Assembly (NCBI RefSeq): GCF_029867415.1
Contig: NC_081184.1
Span: forward strand, 72,970,616 to 73,034,615
DNA: 64,000 nt
DNA from: Vicia villosa
Lineage: Eukaryota; Streptophyta; Magnoliopsida; Fabales; Fabaceae
Direction: 5' to 3'
Made by a program: the position numbers and the translations under genes. Below the pieces are notes generated by a model. It worked only from the letters and a program-made list of their open reading frames with translations, did no database searches and was not told where the DNA came from. Positions 1 through 12,500 of this stretch are shown in pieces. Every line of letters starts with the position of its first letter. The first letter of the stretch is position 1.

Positions 1-43
1 ATTATTCCACAATTCTAATAATACTACTAGTAACAATAATACT

Positions 44-45
<2 letters not shown>

Positions 46-78
<33 letters not shown>

Positions 79-84
79 TAATAG
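46..84. repeat. (TAA)n microsatellite
   Basis: A run of about twelve near-perfect ATA/TAA triplets, interrupted once by a stretch of A, lies in AT-rich sequence at the left edge of the window. No gene is attached to it. Confidence 0.9.
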
Positions 85-159
85 TCAAGATTTTGTAAGG
101 TGATCGATATAAAATGGTTGTAGTCTTTAAATAAGTAGTTACAGAAGGAAATTAAGTCA

Positions 160-420
160 ACAATACCGAGCCTGGCCTAGTGGTTTTGCAAGCTTTTCCT
201 TTACTAGAGTGTCCTTAGTTTGAACCTTGGTATGGATAATTTTTTTGAATATCTTAACGTCCGTTTGCATCAAACAGACGGAAAGGACTAAGGTGCCACC
301 TTTTGAATAGATAAGGGGTCTATTTGAACTTTTTAAAAGTTAAAGGATCAAAATGGACCCCGAGGTAAAGTTAAGGGACGAAAAATGGTATTTTGCCTTA
401 ATTAAATTATAAAAAAATTT
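160..420 (+). mobile_element. tRNA-derived SINE-like head and AT-rich body
   Basis: The sequence at 173-183 is TGGCCTAGTGG, a good RNA polymerase III A box, and 218-228 is a B-box-like GTTTGAACCTT. The spacing is as in a tRNA-derived SINE. A 7-base 5' segment (TACCGAG) can pair, with one G-T, with CTTGGTA after the B box, echoing an acceptor stem, but the T-arm does not fold, so this is not a tRNA gene. The body after about 240 is AT-rich and I cannot place the 3' end or target duplications. Confidence 0.4.
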
Positions 421-965
421 TAGTTTGTAACGAATTTAAAAAATATCAATCTTACCCCTTGATGTTATTGATAAATAGAGAGGTTTGATGTGCTTGTTTT
501 GAAAATATTAAAAGTTCATAAGTTGGGGTTCAAACCCATGTGCATAAGCATTTTCACCTCGGGTTTTTAAAAACCGAGAGGAAAAGTTGGTACTTTTCAT
601 GCCGCCATTCGTTACCTTGCTTCTTTAGCCGAGGTTAAATACATTTCACGTCCGAGATAAAATGTGTTTTTTTGTTGTATTGAATACACCAAATTGGATA
701 GAAAGTCCAAGACCATATGTTTCTTAATTTACTTCTGCTTGGCTCGCAAGGATTTGATTTTTTTATTACGGATTGAGTACTCATTGTACATCATTAATTC
801 AAAATTTCTACTTTGTTTATTAAAAAAAAAAACTACTTTGTATATAAAACAAAAAAGTAAAATAGAAAACTTACACAAAACCAATAAAGACTCATCAAGC
901 CCCCGAATAAAAAAAAGTTATACAACACATCAACAAACTTAATAATAACAAATATGAGTCAGAAC
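421..965. other. AT-rich intergenic sequence, no gene seen
   Basis: No coding potential is convincing. A short perfect hairpin, CTCGG/CCGAG arms around a GTTTTTAAAAAC core, lies near 558-580 and may be a piece of an old DNA transposon. A 92-codon open frame starting at 664 is low-complexity (K, L, I, F rich) and is ignored. Confidence 0.5.
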
Positions 966-1081
966 ATTTTTTTTTGTGTAAGCAAGAATTTCATATAAGG
1001 GAGAACTAAGGGTTCTCCAACCTTGATACACAAGAGCGGAACTAGTGCGCCAAAAGAAACGATATTACAAACCAATTCCTA

Positions 1082-2313
1082 TTACGACATAAAAGACAAA
1101 GGGTCTTTGCAAAAATCGTAAAAGTTGCAATTGGAATAAGCAATGTCGTCAAAGGAAGACCACCTCCACACCAAAATCTTGATGTTCCAAACAATATTGT
1201 TAATGTTCCAAATGTCATTCCTAAAACAATAGCCGTTTCTTGTCAACCAAATAATCCAACAAGTGGCTAGCCAAAACACCCCCAATTTACCAACTTTAAT
1301 TCCTTTAATCCGACCGTTAAAATACCATTCCATAAAAGATGGCATACACTCCTCCTCTTTCCGGTTCGGATAATCCACCCACGCACCAATTTCCTTCCAA
1401 ACAACCTTAATCACATCGCATTTAAAGAAAGTATGATCTTTTTCTTCCAAATGCGTATTACAAAAATACAATTTAAACTAGAATTAGAAGAAGGAAAGGT
1501 AATACCTCTATACACTAAAAGATCTTTAGTGGGGAGCCTATTCACAAAAAGCCTCCAAGCAAAAGCTTTGATCTTATAAGGAACCTCCATTTTCCAAACA
1601 ATTTCCAAAGCCTCCTCATTCCTTTTAATGGGACCGAAAGGTGTTCGAAGTGAAGCATACCGGTTATAACACGAAGCAACCGTAAACGCTTTTTCCGAAT
1701 CAAGTAACCAACACACGGAATCTTTATCTTCCTTCAACCCCCCAAAATTCTCTAAAAGGGACTGTAACACCGCCAACTTAGATTCCAAACCCGCTTGCTC
1801 GGCCTCCACCCCCGAAATTCCTAAATCACCCCAAATCCATTCCTCTTCTCTCCATCCTCCCAAAGCCGCTACAGACACTTTTTTAAGAGAAGAAATCTCA
1901 AAAAGTTCCGGAAAATCCTCCCTCAAGATAGAATTATTTAACCACGCCACTTCCCAAAACGGTGTAGTAAACCCATTGCCCACAATAAAACGACAATTGG
2001 AAGAAAAAGGTTCGTTAATGAACGAAGAGGAAAAACCAACCTTTAATAAGTCTCGCCACCAAAAGGATGAAGAAGTAAGCTTGAAGGAATCACCACCGGT
2101 AAAAGCAAGCATACTCACATCACCATAACGCGCCTTCAACACCTCGTGCCACAAAGATCCTCCTCCTTGAGCTATCCTCCATTTCCACTTGTTCAAAAGA
2201 GAAAAGTTGAAATCTTTAATGTCTTTGATGGCTAATCCTCCCTTGGAGTATGGTAAAGTCACATCTTTCCAACTAACCCAATGGATGCTTCTTTTTTCGA
2301 CCACACCCCCCAT
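1082..2313 (-). pseudogene. LINE ORF2 C-terminus, zf-RVT-like region
   Basis: Two overlapping open pieces in different frames (1411-2313 and 1082-1471) show a frameshift. The first contains W-rich segments (SLWHEVLKARYG and similar) and the diagnostic VWKMEVPYKIKAFAWRL with NRLPTKDLLVYRGI of the plant LINE zf-RVT domain. The second carries the end of the zinc-binding region, CNTHLEEKDHTFFKC, as expected for its Cys/His ligands. It lies directly upstream of the poly(A) tract. Confidence 0.8.
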
Positions 2314-3917
2314 AAGAAATTGGCTTGTAACTTGGTGAATTCTTTAACCACTTTAACCGGCATCTTATAAAAAGACATGGTAAAAATAGTTAGTGAGCTC
2401 AAAATAGATTTTAAAAGGGTAATCCTTCCACCAAGATTAAGATAACGATGACTCCACCCCTTTAAACGCTTTCTCATCTTATCCAAAAGAGGGAGCCATG
2501 TAGCCTCCTTCCTAGGATTAAAACCAATTGGTATCCCAAGAAAAATAAAGTTGCTATCTTATATCTTGCAAGAGAGATACAAAGAAGCGGCCTCCAAGAT
2601 TTGTGACGAAATATTAGTCCCTATCAACTTGCTTTTGTGGAAATTAATTCCTAGACCCGAAACTAGCTCAAAGGCTCTCAACACAATTTTTAAATCCTTT
2701 ATATGTTTCCAAGACCCTTGACCAAACAATAAAGTATCATCCGCAAATTGGAGAATGTCCACGGCACACCTCCTTTTTAAAAGTAAACCCTCATATTCAC
2801 CAATTTCAATAGATTTTCTAACCAATCTAGAAAGGGCCTCCGCCACAAGAACAAAAAGAAAGGGAGATAATGAGTCACCTTGCCTTAAACCTCTTTTAAC
2901 CACAAACTCGGTGGAAGGACTCCCGTTAACCACTACCGACATATCGCTTTTAAAAACCAACAATTCCATCCATTTCCTCCATTTGTCTCCAAATCCCATC
3001 TTAACCAACATACCACGCAAAAACTCCCAAGAGACTTTGTCGTAAGCCTTTTCAAAATCAACCTTAAAGAGAAAACAAGACATACCTTCCTTTCTAGCGA
3101 GATCCACCACTTCATTAGCCACCAAAACACCATCGAACAATTGCCTACCTGGAACGAAAGCACTTTGACAATGGGAAACTATAGAGTTCAACACTTGTTT
3201 CAATCTTCCCGCCAAAATCTTAGCCATAATTTTATACATACAACCTACCAAACAAATCGGTCTATAATCATCCAAGCATAAAGGATTATAAGATTTCGGA
3301 ACCAAAGCCAAAAAAGAATAGGTCACCGCCTTAAATAATTCCCCTCCCACAAAAAAGTGCTCAAAATACCTCAAAAAGTCTTCTCTTAGAAAAAACCAAC
3401 ACCTTCTAATGAACATAAAAGAAAACCCACCCGGCCCCGGTCTTTTAGCTCCTCCACAACACTTTAACGCCTCATTTATTTCTTCCTCTTGAAAAGGTCT
3501 TTTAAGCCAAATCCTATCCTCATCACTAATTTTGTCGAAACGAATACCATCTAACGTTGGCACCACTCCTTCCTCCTCTTCAAACTTCTTAGAAAAATGA
3601 TGAGCAACGAAATCTTTAATATCCTTAACCGATTCAACCATACCTTCCGAAGTGCTAAAAGGCCCGATGTGGTTAAATATTCTCTTCTCCTTCATAACAT
3701 TGTGAAAGAAACCACTATTAGAATCACCTTCATTCAACCACTTCAAGTTTGCTTTTTGAACTAACATGTTTTCTTTAATCCTCAATTTTGTCCAAAAACG
3801 ACTTGTAGCTTCCTTCCTATTGAACAAGATTTCCGGGTTAATAACCTTCTCTTCCGCTTCCAACAAAACATCACCGTTATTAATATCTCTAACTTCGTCT
3901 TGAATCTCCAAATCCAA
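2259..3917 (-). pseudogene. LINE ORF2, reverse transcriptase domain remnant
   Basis: A 452-codon open piece (2559-3917) carries most of the RT: the KRPGPGGF segment, YRPICLVGCMYKI, SAFVPGRQ, a FKVDFEKAYDKVSW block with catalytic Asp, GLRQGDSLSP, and the catalytic box QFADDTLLF. A TAA at 2559-2561 ends it. The same frame reopens at 2259-2486 with the thumb-like KRLKGWSHRYLNLGGRITLL segment. The FADD box and the lack of an RNase H of LTR-element type fit an L1 rather than a Ty1 or Ty3 element. Confidence 0.9.
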
Positions 3918-3938
3918 CCTACCGAAAACCTCTTTATT

Positions 3939-4708
3939 TCACCTTTTAAGACTTCCTTTGAGTAAATAAAGCTTTTGTTTCAAAACATAATCCCCTCTTC
4001 CCTCTACCCTAAAGCTCTTCCATTCATTTTCCACAAAGGCGTAAAAAGAATCGCAAGAAAACCATTCGTTGTTGAATTTAAATGGTTTAGGACCCCAATT
4101 GTTCTGGTCCACTTCCAACCAAATCGGACAATGATCCGAAACGTCTCTCTTCCCCACCATTTGGCCTACTACACCCCAATCATTCACCACTTTTTCCGAC
4201 ACAAGAAACCTATCGATTCTACTCATCGATCTACCATCTCCGCAATACTAAGTAAACTTTTTGCCTTTACACGGTACATCTACCAATCTTGACTCTTCTA
4301 TGAAATCCGCAAAGCCAATGACATATTGACTATTGGAAGCAACCCCTCTTCCCTTCCTCTCACTCCTATCCTTAATAGCATTAAAATCACCTCCGATAAT
4401 CCACTCTCCATCATTCCAATCCTCTTTCAAATCCAAAATCTTCCGCCATAATATTCTTTTTTTTGAAGCATCACAAGACGAATACACATTTAACAAGTAA
4501 AAAAATTGTTATCCTTGCAAAATTTAATGCCAAGATATCCCTCCCCTTTGAAACTATAAATAACTTCAAGAGCTTGCTCCTTCCATAACGTCAAAATTCC
4601 CCCCGACCTTCCCGTAGAATTAGAATAAGAATACCCGATATCACCACTACACCAAAAACTTTTTGCCACGAAGCCTTGTAACTCCCTAATCTTTGTCTCT
4701 TGAATCAA
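3939..4708 (-). pseudogene. LINE ORF2, AP-endonuclease domain remnant
   Basis: This part would nick target DNA for target-primed reverse transcription. Signature segments are in the expected order: IQETKIRE (catalytic Glu region), GGDFNAI, SRIDRFLVS and SDHCPIWLE (catalytic Asp-His). It is split over three open pieces. There is a frameshift near 4490-4496, a TAG at 4248-4250 where the family normally has a Trp, and a TGA at 3939-3941, also in a place usually occupied by Trp. Both stops are explained by a single G-to-A change. Confidence 0.85.
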
Positions 4709-4801
4709 GAAAACGTCCCGCCTTGCTCTTTAAAATCAAAGAATTAATTCTCCTCCTTTTTAAAGCATTGCCTCCCCCTCTAATATTCAAGGTTCCGATA
4801 A

Positions 4802-5077
4802 TCATTGAACACTAGATTTAGGCCCCATCGAAACACCTTTTCTCAATACAGCTTGATTATCCAATGCCTCAATTCTTTTTACCACCTCAGTAACATCCCC
4901 CTTATGTTTCACCCCCAAAAATTCCATCGCCTTCCACGCCTTAGAACTCTCTTCACCTAGTAATTCGTTCCATTGCCTACGATTGTTTCTCTCAATGTCA
5001 CTACAGCCGCTAAAACTGTATTTTATCTTACTTGTTATCTTTCTACTAATTAGACATTCAAAATTTTTTAAGATCAA
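4802..5077 (-). pseudogene. LINE ORF1-like C-terminal fragment
   Basis: An open frame of 91 codons lies just upstream of the endonuclease part of ORF2. It has a charged, Trp-containing segment (WNELLGEES, KAWKAMEFLGV) followed by a KRIEALD stretch. I infer from position alone that it is the end of the LINE's first ORF or the ORF1-ORF2 junction; I do not recognise a nucleic-acid-binding domain in it. Confidence 0.4.
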
Positions 5078-5457
5078 ATAGATATATTATATATAAGAGA
5101 TAACTAAAGTCCTCGTAAATTAGCAGGATAGAGATGTAAATGAATTTTTATGGAAAATGATAGCATGATATCCGTGTCCATGCCATTTGATAAATATGAT
5201 ATTTATATCTATCTCATATCTATGTAAATATCCATTAAACGGATAATTCGCGTGTTTTAAGATATCCATGGATATTTACAGATATATGGATAGTATTTTT
5301 TTTAAAAAATGTTCAACTTCTTTTAAAGACTCAAAAAACTATTATCTTATAAGATTCATACAATTTGCTCTTACTTTAACAACAAAATCTGGTCACATTA
5401 ATTTCCTTCATCACAAGTTTAATTTCCTACTTTAAATGATTTAAACTAATAAATTTT

Positions 5458-6652
5458 GAGTGAAGACTCATTTAAGTCCCTCACAAGTATTACACAAGTC
5501 AAATTAGTCTCTCACAAAAAATTAGACCCGACTTAATCCTTTACAAAATTTAACCGGATCATATTAGTCCTTTTGTAAATATTTTTCTCAAACCGGTTTT
5601 AATTTCATTTTTAAATACTAAATTGAATTTTATTTTTAATTTCATTTTTAAACAATTATGAATTAATAATATCAAAAAAACCAAAATTGTTTCTTATAAG
5701 GAATCAAACATAGGGTCTTTAAAAGACATCTCTATGTCTTTACCACTAAGCCAATGTACATTCATGACAAGTAATTCTCATGATTTCTATTTATATTAAC
5801 AAATTGTATACATAAATTTTTACTTATGAGGTCTCAAACCCAAGTCCCTTCAAGTTAAATGATATTCACTTTAATTAGACATATCAACTTCTATTATTAA
5901 TAAAGTGACTATCATTTACAATTCAAAAAATCAATTTCTTTTGTTAGTAAAGTGACTATTATTTACAAGACAAATCACTTTTTATTGTTAATAAAATGAC
6001 TATCATGTACAACTAAACAAATCAATTTCTATTGTTAGTAAAGTGACTATCATTTACAACTAGACAAATCAATTTCTATTGTTAGTAAAGTGATTATCAT
6101 TTACAACTAGACAAATCAATTTCTATTGTTAGTAAAGTGACAATTATTTATAATTAGACAAATCAATTTCTATTGTTAATAAAGTAATTATCATTTACAA
6201 CTAAACAAATCAATTTTTATGGTTAGTAAAGTGACTATCAATAACAACTAGACAAATCAATTTCTATTGTCAATAAAGTGACTATCATTTACAAATAGAC
6301 AAATCAATTTCTATTGTAGTAAATTTCTATTGTAGACAAATCAATTTCTATTGAGTTCAACTCCTTATAGAAAACAATTTTGACTTTTTTATAATAATAA
6401 TTCATAATTGTTTAAAAATTAAATTAAAAACAAAAATCAATTTAGTATTTAAAAAATGAAAAATAAATAAAATCCAACGTGGCAGTCCAATCACGGTTTA
6501 AAACTAGGTAAAAATCGGTTTGAAAAATTTTTTAACAAAAGGACTAATATGGCCTGGTTATATTTTATAAGGATTAAATTGAGTCCATTTTACCGTGAAG
6601 GAATAATTTGGGTTGTGTAATTTTTGTGAGGAACCAAAATGGATCTTCACTC
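5458..6652. mobile_element. long-TIR foldback DNA element (non-autonomous, possibly MULE-like)
   Basis: The left end (GAGTGAAGACTCATTTAAG...) and the reverse complement of the right end (GAGTGAAGATCCATTTTGG...) match over roughly 250-300 bp, with several indels. The right arm keeps a short CCACGTTGG-containing segment that is absent on the left. Between the arms lies a minisatellite. There is no transposase. AT-rich flanks (...AAATTTT / TTAATTTT...) could be a decayed 9-bp duplication as in Mutator-like elements, but this is not clear. Confidence 0.7.
5876..6355 (+). repeat. 47-bp minisatellite inside the foldback element
   Basis: About nine to ten tandem units of 47 bp, each built from TAGACAAATCAATTTCTATT, then GTTAGTAAAGTGACTATCAT and TTACAAC. 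The central units (about 6010-6180) are nearly identical, the first ones are more diverged, and the last are truncated to the AAATCAATTTCTATTG core. The array sits exactly between the two terminal inverted repeat arms. Confidence 0.9.
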
Positions 6653-6829
6653 TTAATTTTTTTTTATAATTTATTAACGAATACAAATATTCGTGGATAC
6701 ATATCATCAAACCCGTATTCGTATCTATTTAAAAACATATATTTAAATATCCATTTATTTTATCTGTGGATATATATTAAACTACCTATTCCGTACCTGT
6801 GACAGATTTTATCAATGGATATTCGTGGA

Positions 6830-7691
6830 TAGGGGTGTTCAAAACCAAACCGGTCCAATAGAAACCCGCAAAACTGAACCAAAACGGCATATGGTTTTGA
6901 TGTATTTGGGTCATATTTTAACAAAACCGTGCAATTCAGTTCGATTTGTGGTTTGTATTTTACAAACCGAAACCAAACCGCATCATGGTACATCCCAAAC
7001 TTCACTTAATCCACATCCAACCCAAACTCAAACCTATTATGCCTTAACCTTACGATTATGGTTGGTTTTTTCTTCATCACGCTTAAGGTTTCAGTTTAAG
7101 CCTTGTATCGCACATTCTTCTCATCTGCTTTTTCAAGTAAACCTCGCATCTTCTTCTATAGTCTCTCATCTCTTATGTTCTTTATTTTTCATCTTATTAA
7201 TTTTATTTTACTCTTCTCTCTTCTAATTATGTTTTTAATGCATCTCTTCTTCTCTAATCTCTCATCTCTTATGCTCTTTCTTTTGCATCTTCTCTAATAT
7301 TTCTTCTCTATCTTTTCTATTTCATTATAATGTTTTTTATATTGTTTTATGCTAGTATTTTATGTTTTTTATTCCACTTTTGTTTAATCTTACTTTTGTA
7401 TATTAAATGGAAAATTGTTGTCTAAATATGATGAAATTTGATGTTATTTGATAACTCATAAATAACTAATACAAAACTACGTTGTCATCTATATGTGTAT
7501 GTATGACTCAATATTTTTTTTTGTAAAAAACCGAACCAACCCAAATCACATTGGTTTGGTTTGGTTTGATTTGGTTAGGTTTAGTTTTATTTCTAAAAGT
7601 CAACTGAACCAAACCGAAATACACTCTTTCTCTTGTTGTTCGGATGACTTTTTACGTCAAACTCGCCAAAACCGCATTGCGAACACTCCTA
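6830..7691. mobile_element. hAT-like non-autonomous element
   Basis: The left end TAGGGGTGTTCAAAACC is mirrored by the right end ...GAACACTCCTA, and subterminal GGTTTTG-type and TTGGTTTGG-type repeats (7550-7580) are also seen. The terminal TAGGGGTGT form is typical of hAT-type MITEs. The interior is AT-rich and TCTC-rich without a transposase. I could not find a matching 8-bp target duplication. Confidence 0.6.
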
Positions 7692-8300
7692 CTCACGAGT
7701 ACGAATTTTATATCATCCCCAAACATATGATATACCAATTCATTGTGATTAAAAACCGTAGACTAAAAATAAACAACAAAAATAAAAAATGAAAAAACAA
7801 ATATCAGGCAAAGATGCTAGATATGTGGCCTAGCAACAAAGAGAAAAATCAAAAACAAAAAAGTTCTAAAAAATAGTTACAAAAATTATTTCTAAATAAA
7901 AAAAATCACCATCAACAAAAAAAGAAAATTATTCTTAATAAAAACATTAAAAAAAAAACTATATATTGGTAATGTCAACACAATTTAAATTTGTGAGAGT
8001 CTAATGCCACATAGTATCCACGTTAGAATATCCACTTCAATTATCAAATAAGTTATGAAATCTCTACCAACCTAATTTTTTGAATCCGAAATATTTTCTT
8101 TTACAAGATGAATGCATGTTTTCTCTCTCAACTCAAGAAAAAAGATAAGTAAGTAGATAGAATTTACTTTGACCAAAAAGCATGAAAACTCTTAAAACGT
8201 TACTACTAATAACGAAATAACTTTGCATTTACCCGAAAATCCACGCGCAAATTCACAATTAAAACCTCAAAATCAAGAAAGAATTATGTTTGGTAGCCGT
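7692..8300. other. gene-free A-rich upstream region
   Basis: This is A-rich, low-complexity sequence with no open frame of interest and no recognisable element. It separates the hAT-like element from the promoter of the homeobox gene. Confidence 0.5.
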
Positions 8301-8339
8301 CATTGGTTACAGAATTACACCGGCAAAGAAATTTATTTT

Positions 8340-9538
8340 TATTTTTATTTTTTTTAATATAAAAAAATAAATATGGCGCGTCTCTTTCTCTCTCCCCTGA
8401 GTAGCAAGCAAGCAATTAAACCTCCATTTAATGCAATTGCACCCTCTCAATACGCTCTGCAATTACTCTTCCCTGCCATTTTTTTCTCTATCTGTTCCCC
8501 ACTCCCTCTCTATCCTCCTTCAATGCTCTCTCTCTCTCTAAAACAACCGTTTCTTTCTTCTTCTTCCTCTAACCTTTTCTTATCCCCATATTAACCTTCT
8601 CAAAACCACCATCCCTATCTCTTCTTCTTTCTTCAACAACTTCACACAACAGATCTAACACTTACTCTTTGGTAAGCTCATTTTCTCTAACATTCTTTAA
8701 GATCTTAACCGTTTCTGCAAAATGTGTGCGTTTTATTTTTTTTTTAATATTTGGCTGTGTTTGTGTTTTTTTTGGTATCTAGGGCTAGCTGAATACGTAA
8801 GAAAACGTTAGGTTTACAAGAAAAAGCACACTCCGAGATCTTAGACATAGACACCGGCCTGAAATATGTGAAAGGTGAATTTCTGTTGTGAAGAAAATCA
8901 AACCCTTGAAAAGCATGGTTTGTATAATAAGAAGAGAGTAGAAACCTTGGTGTGTTTGGATCAACATCATCTTTGATTCTTCTCACTCTTTAACAACAGG
9001 TTGGTAGGTCGTGTTTTTATTAACTTTTCAACTCATTTTCTTCCTGTCTTTTTCTAAATATCTCTTCACTTTCTTCCCTCTCCTCTCCTCAATTCATCTT
9101 ACCTTGGTTGAACTAAAATTTGCTATAATTTTTTTTTTTTAATTTTTTCAATTCATCAAATTCTAATGCATAAATCTTTTTTTTAATTTAAATTTTTTTA
9201 TAATTATTTTCTCTTATATTATAGTACCAAAGAGGTGTAACATCCTTCTTGATCCTCTACATCCACGTTATTCACACCATCTCCACTATGGTTTCTCAGA
9301 AAAAGAGTAATTTATTTGATTATACACCAGAAGATATTAGACTTATTTATAAATACTTTAATTACAAAAGAAAAAAAGTTGATGTCTTTGTCTTATTTCT
9401 TTACCGTACAATACTACAGTATATACTCTAATTATTGTAGTTATATTAATTTTGTATTTTTTAAATTAGGTTGAAAAACTATAAGGCTTTTGGAACTATA
9501 AATTAAAGATCTGAAGATAAGTAGAAACATATAATACA
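8340..9538 (+). promoter_or_regulatory. probable promoter, leader and 5' UTR intron of the HD-ZIP IV gene
   Basis: A TATA-like TAATATAAAAAAATAAATA lies at about 8355-8372. It is followed by 200 bp of CT-rich leader (8381-8610, many TCTCTC runs) of the kind found in plant 5' UTRs. A good splice donor (TTTG|GTAAGCTC) lies at 8672, and possible acceptors end at 9000 and 9469. The one at 9469 would place the coding ATG about 70 bases into the next exon. A leader intron is common in this gene family, but the exact structure is inferred. The 73-codon frame starting at 8373 would be an upstream ORF only if transcription begins before it. Confidence 0.45.
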
Positions 9539-12500
9539 ATGTTTCAGTCAAACCTTTTGGAAGCTGGTCAGTTCCATCCATTAGAGATGATGCAAAACAC
9601 TTCTGAAAGCGATGTTCCGCGAATCCGCGAAGATGAATGCTTTGAAAGTGCTACAAAATCCTACAGTGAGAATCATGAAGGTGGTGCTGCTTCTGGTGAA
9701 GAACAAGAGCCACGTCCCAAAAGAAAACGTTACCACCGCCATACTCAGCACCAGATCCAAGAAATGGAATCGTAAGAATTGAGTTTTTACTATCTCTTTT
9801 ATGTTTAAAAAATGTTGTTGATTGAGTTTCTTTTGTTGCAGTTTTTTCAAGGAGTGTCCACATCCGGACGACAAACAAAGGAAGGAGCTGAGTAGAGAGT
9901 TAGGGTTAGAGCCATTGCAGGTTAAGTTTTGGTTTCAAAACAAACGAACTCAGATGAAGGTAAGTTTCTATTTTTCAGCATATAAAAATTATTTTATCTC
10001 GTTGTTTTTTAGTGAAGAGTTGGTGTGTGTTTTGTTGCAGACCCAACATGAACGTTCAGAGAATTCACAGCTTAGGGCAGAAAATGAGAAGCTTAGGGCA
10101 GATAATATGAGGTATAGGGAAGCTCTTAGCAATGCTTCATGCCCTAATTGTGGTGGTCCTACAGCTATAGGTGAAATGTCATTTGATGAACATCATTTGA
10201 GGCTTGAAAATGCAAGGCTACGAGAAGAGGTACTTTACTTTTGCAAATTTGTTTTCATGTGTATAATTTGCCATTTTCTCTATCTTTTCTCTTTTTGAAC
10301 ATCAAAGCTAAACGTGAGTACAATACATACTCTTCAAAGGCTAAAAAGCACAAAAGTGTAAAAAACAACTAAATCAATGGTACTATACTACCACAACAAA
10401 AGCCAAAAACTTAAGGTCATGATTAGAGTCTAGATAGATAAACACTCTAATAGATTGGCTCATTATTCACAACAAAATCATGCTTTGGTCTTCACACTTC
10501 ATAACAACCATCTTCATCATAATACCTTAAGAATACTCCACTAGCTATAATATAGTCACTTCCTCATAAGGAAAATGCATTCATTTGTAGTTGTTAATAC
10601 ATATTGGAAAAACTACACTGCATACTGGCAACAAGCTGTGCTGCCAGCTCTTAAAAACCGATAAAACCAACTGGTCAATTAGTAGACCTATCAAAAACTA
10701 GTACATCTAGACCTAGAAGACACAACATTGCGATGCATTTATCGAGAAGAATTGTTATATTTATAGAGAATGTTTTGCTCTATAAAATCTAATAATTCAT
10801 ATGACTGCAACACCATACAACAACAATAAAGGATTGATCTAAGTTCATAATTTTGAACGACACGTGAAATCTAATCATTTCTTATTATGCACTCTTTTCT
10901 GTACAATGTAACACATATTAACTATAATTTTATAACTTTTTTAAAATTATTTTTCAGATTGATAGGATTTCAGCAATTGCAGCGAAATATGTAGGAAAGC
11001 CGGTGGTAAACTATTCAAACATTTCACCATCTCTTCCACCACGTCCATTAGAAATTGGTTTTGGTAACCAACAAGGGATGGGTACCATGGACATGTATGG
11101 TGGTAGTGGAGAACTTCTAAGGACATTAAGTGGACCGACTGCAGCAGACAAACCAATAATAATAGAATTAGCTGTTGCGGCCATGGAAGAACTCACTGGT
11201 ATGGCACAGATGGGTGAACCTCTTTGGTTAAGTACTACACTTGATGGAGCTGCCACGGTTCTTAATGAAGATGAATATGTTAGGTCATTTCCTCGTGGAA
11301 TTGGACCAAAGCCGAATGGATTTAAATGTGAAGCCTCTAGAGAAACATCTGTTGTTATCATGAATCATGTCAACCTTGTTGAGATTCTCATGGATGTGGT
11401 ATATTTTCCTATACATATTCTCTCTTTATTATTACTAGTACTTTGCTTCGTTTCCAAACTTGAGTACATGCTTCTAAAATTGTGGTTGCGAGCGCAGTTG
11501 ATCTGTGTAGCCGACCCCACTTATTGTGATTTTCAATGTTATGATAATAATTCTGGTTCATTATTTGTTATGTTTTAGAACCAATGGTCGACGGTGTTCG
11601 CTGGTATTGTTTCAAGAGCTATGACTGTGGAAGTGTTGTCAACTGGTGTGGCAGGAAACTACAATGGTGCTTTACAAGTGGTACATAACAAAAACTTAAT
11701 TTCTAAATAAAAAACATCATGATTTTGGTTCCGAAATCACAAAATCAAAATTAATGAGAACAAATGCGATTGTAACGTTTGATTGTGCAGATGACAGCAG
11801 AATTTCAAGTACCTTCACCTCTCGTGCCAACTCGTGAGAGTTATTTTGTAAGGTATTGTAAACAACATACGGACGGGACATGGGCGGTTGTGGATGTTTC
11901 TTTGGATAATCTGCGCCCTAGTCCTTCATCCAGATGCAGAAGAAGGCCTTCCGGTTGCTTAATTCAGGAAATGCCTAATGGCTACTCAAAGGTTACATAT
12001 CAACCATTATTCATTCAAATTTTATTAGTATCTATGTGTAGAATATACATGAACATTAATGTCTTGCAATATATAGGTGACATGGGTTGAACATGTAGAA
12101 GTCGATGACAGAGGTGTTCATAATCTATACAAGCAACTTGTTAGCACTGGACATGCATTTGGCGCAAAACGTTGGGTTGCAACATTAGATCGACAATGTG
12201 AAAGGCTCGCTAGCTCTATGGCAACCAACATTCCCACCGTAGATGTTGGCGGTATAAATGAATCATGAACCAACATTTATGTTATTGTTATCATTATTAG
12301 AATAAACAATTGATATCGGAAACTAATGATTTATGAATCAGTGATAACAAACCAAGAAGGGAGAAAGAGTATGCTGAAACTCGCGGAGAGAATGGTGATA
12401 AGTTTCTGTGGCGGAGTGAGTGCTTCAACAGCACACACATGGACAACGCTATCTGGAACAGGAGCTGATGATGTGAGAGTGATGACACGTAAGAGCGTCG

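Larger units (their letters stand above)
966..5085 (-). mobile_element. decayed L1-type LINE (non-LTR retrotransposon)
   Basis: Read on the minus strand, the element runs from an ORF1-like end (near 5077) through an AP-endonuclease, reverse transcriptase and a C-terminal zf-RVT-like region to a short poly(A) tract (the T-run at about 966-976 on the plus strand). The order is that of plant L1 elements. It is dead: the ORF2 reading needs at least three frameshifts and has several in-frame stops. No target duplication was found. The full-length 5' end is uncertain because sequence beyond 5085 looks like ordinary AT-rich DNA. Confidence 0.85.

Noticed and set aside
163..236. tRNA gene candidate
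   Set aside because: A and B boxes and a 7-bp acceptor-like pairing exist, but the T and anticodon arms do not fold. A SINE head fits better.
5876..6355. CRISPR-like array
   Set aside because: The units are contiguous 47-bp repeats with no unique spacers, in a plant genome and inside a foldback transposon.
8421..8440. Possible L1 box (TAAATGYA) in the HD-ZIP IV promoter
   Set aside because: The nearest sequences (complement of CCATTTAATG, and TTTAATGCAA) miss the consensus by at least one base.
8373..8594. 73-codon open frame upstream of the homeobox gene
   Set aside because: It lies in the CT-rich leader and encodes Ser/Leu/Pro-rich low-complexity sequence. It starts right at the TATA-like element, so it is probably not even transcribed from its ATG.
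11003..11578. 191-codon open frame
   Set aside because: It is exon 4 of the HD-ZIP IV gene read on into the following intron; the splice donor at 11399 ends the real coding part.
12077..12268. Apparent premature stop in the HD-ZIP IV gene
   Set aside because: A GT...AG intron of 90 bp at 12252-12341 removes it and restores the family sequence in phase, so the gene is not broken here.
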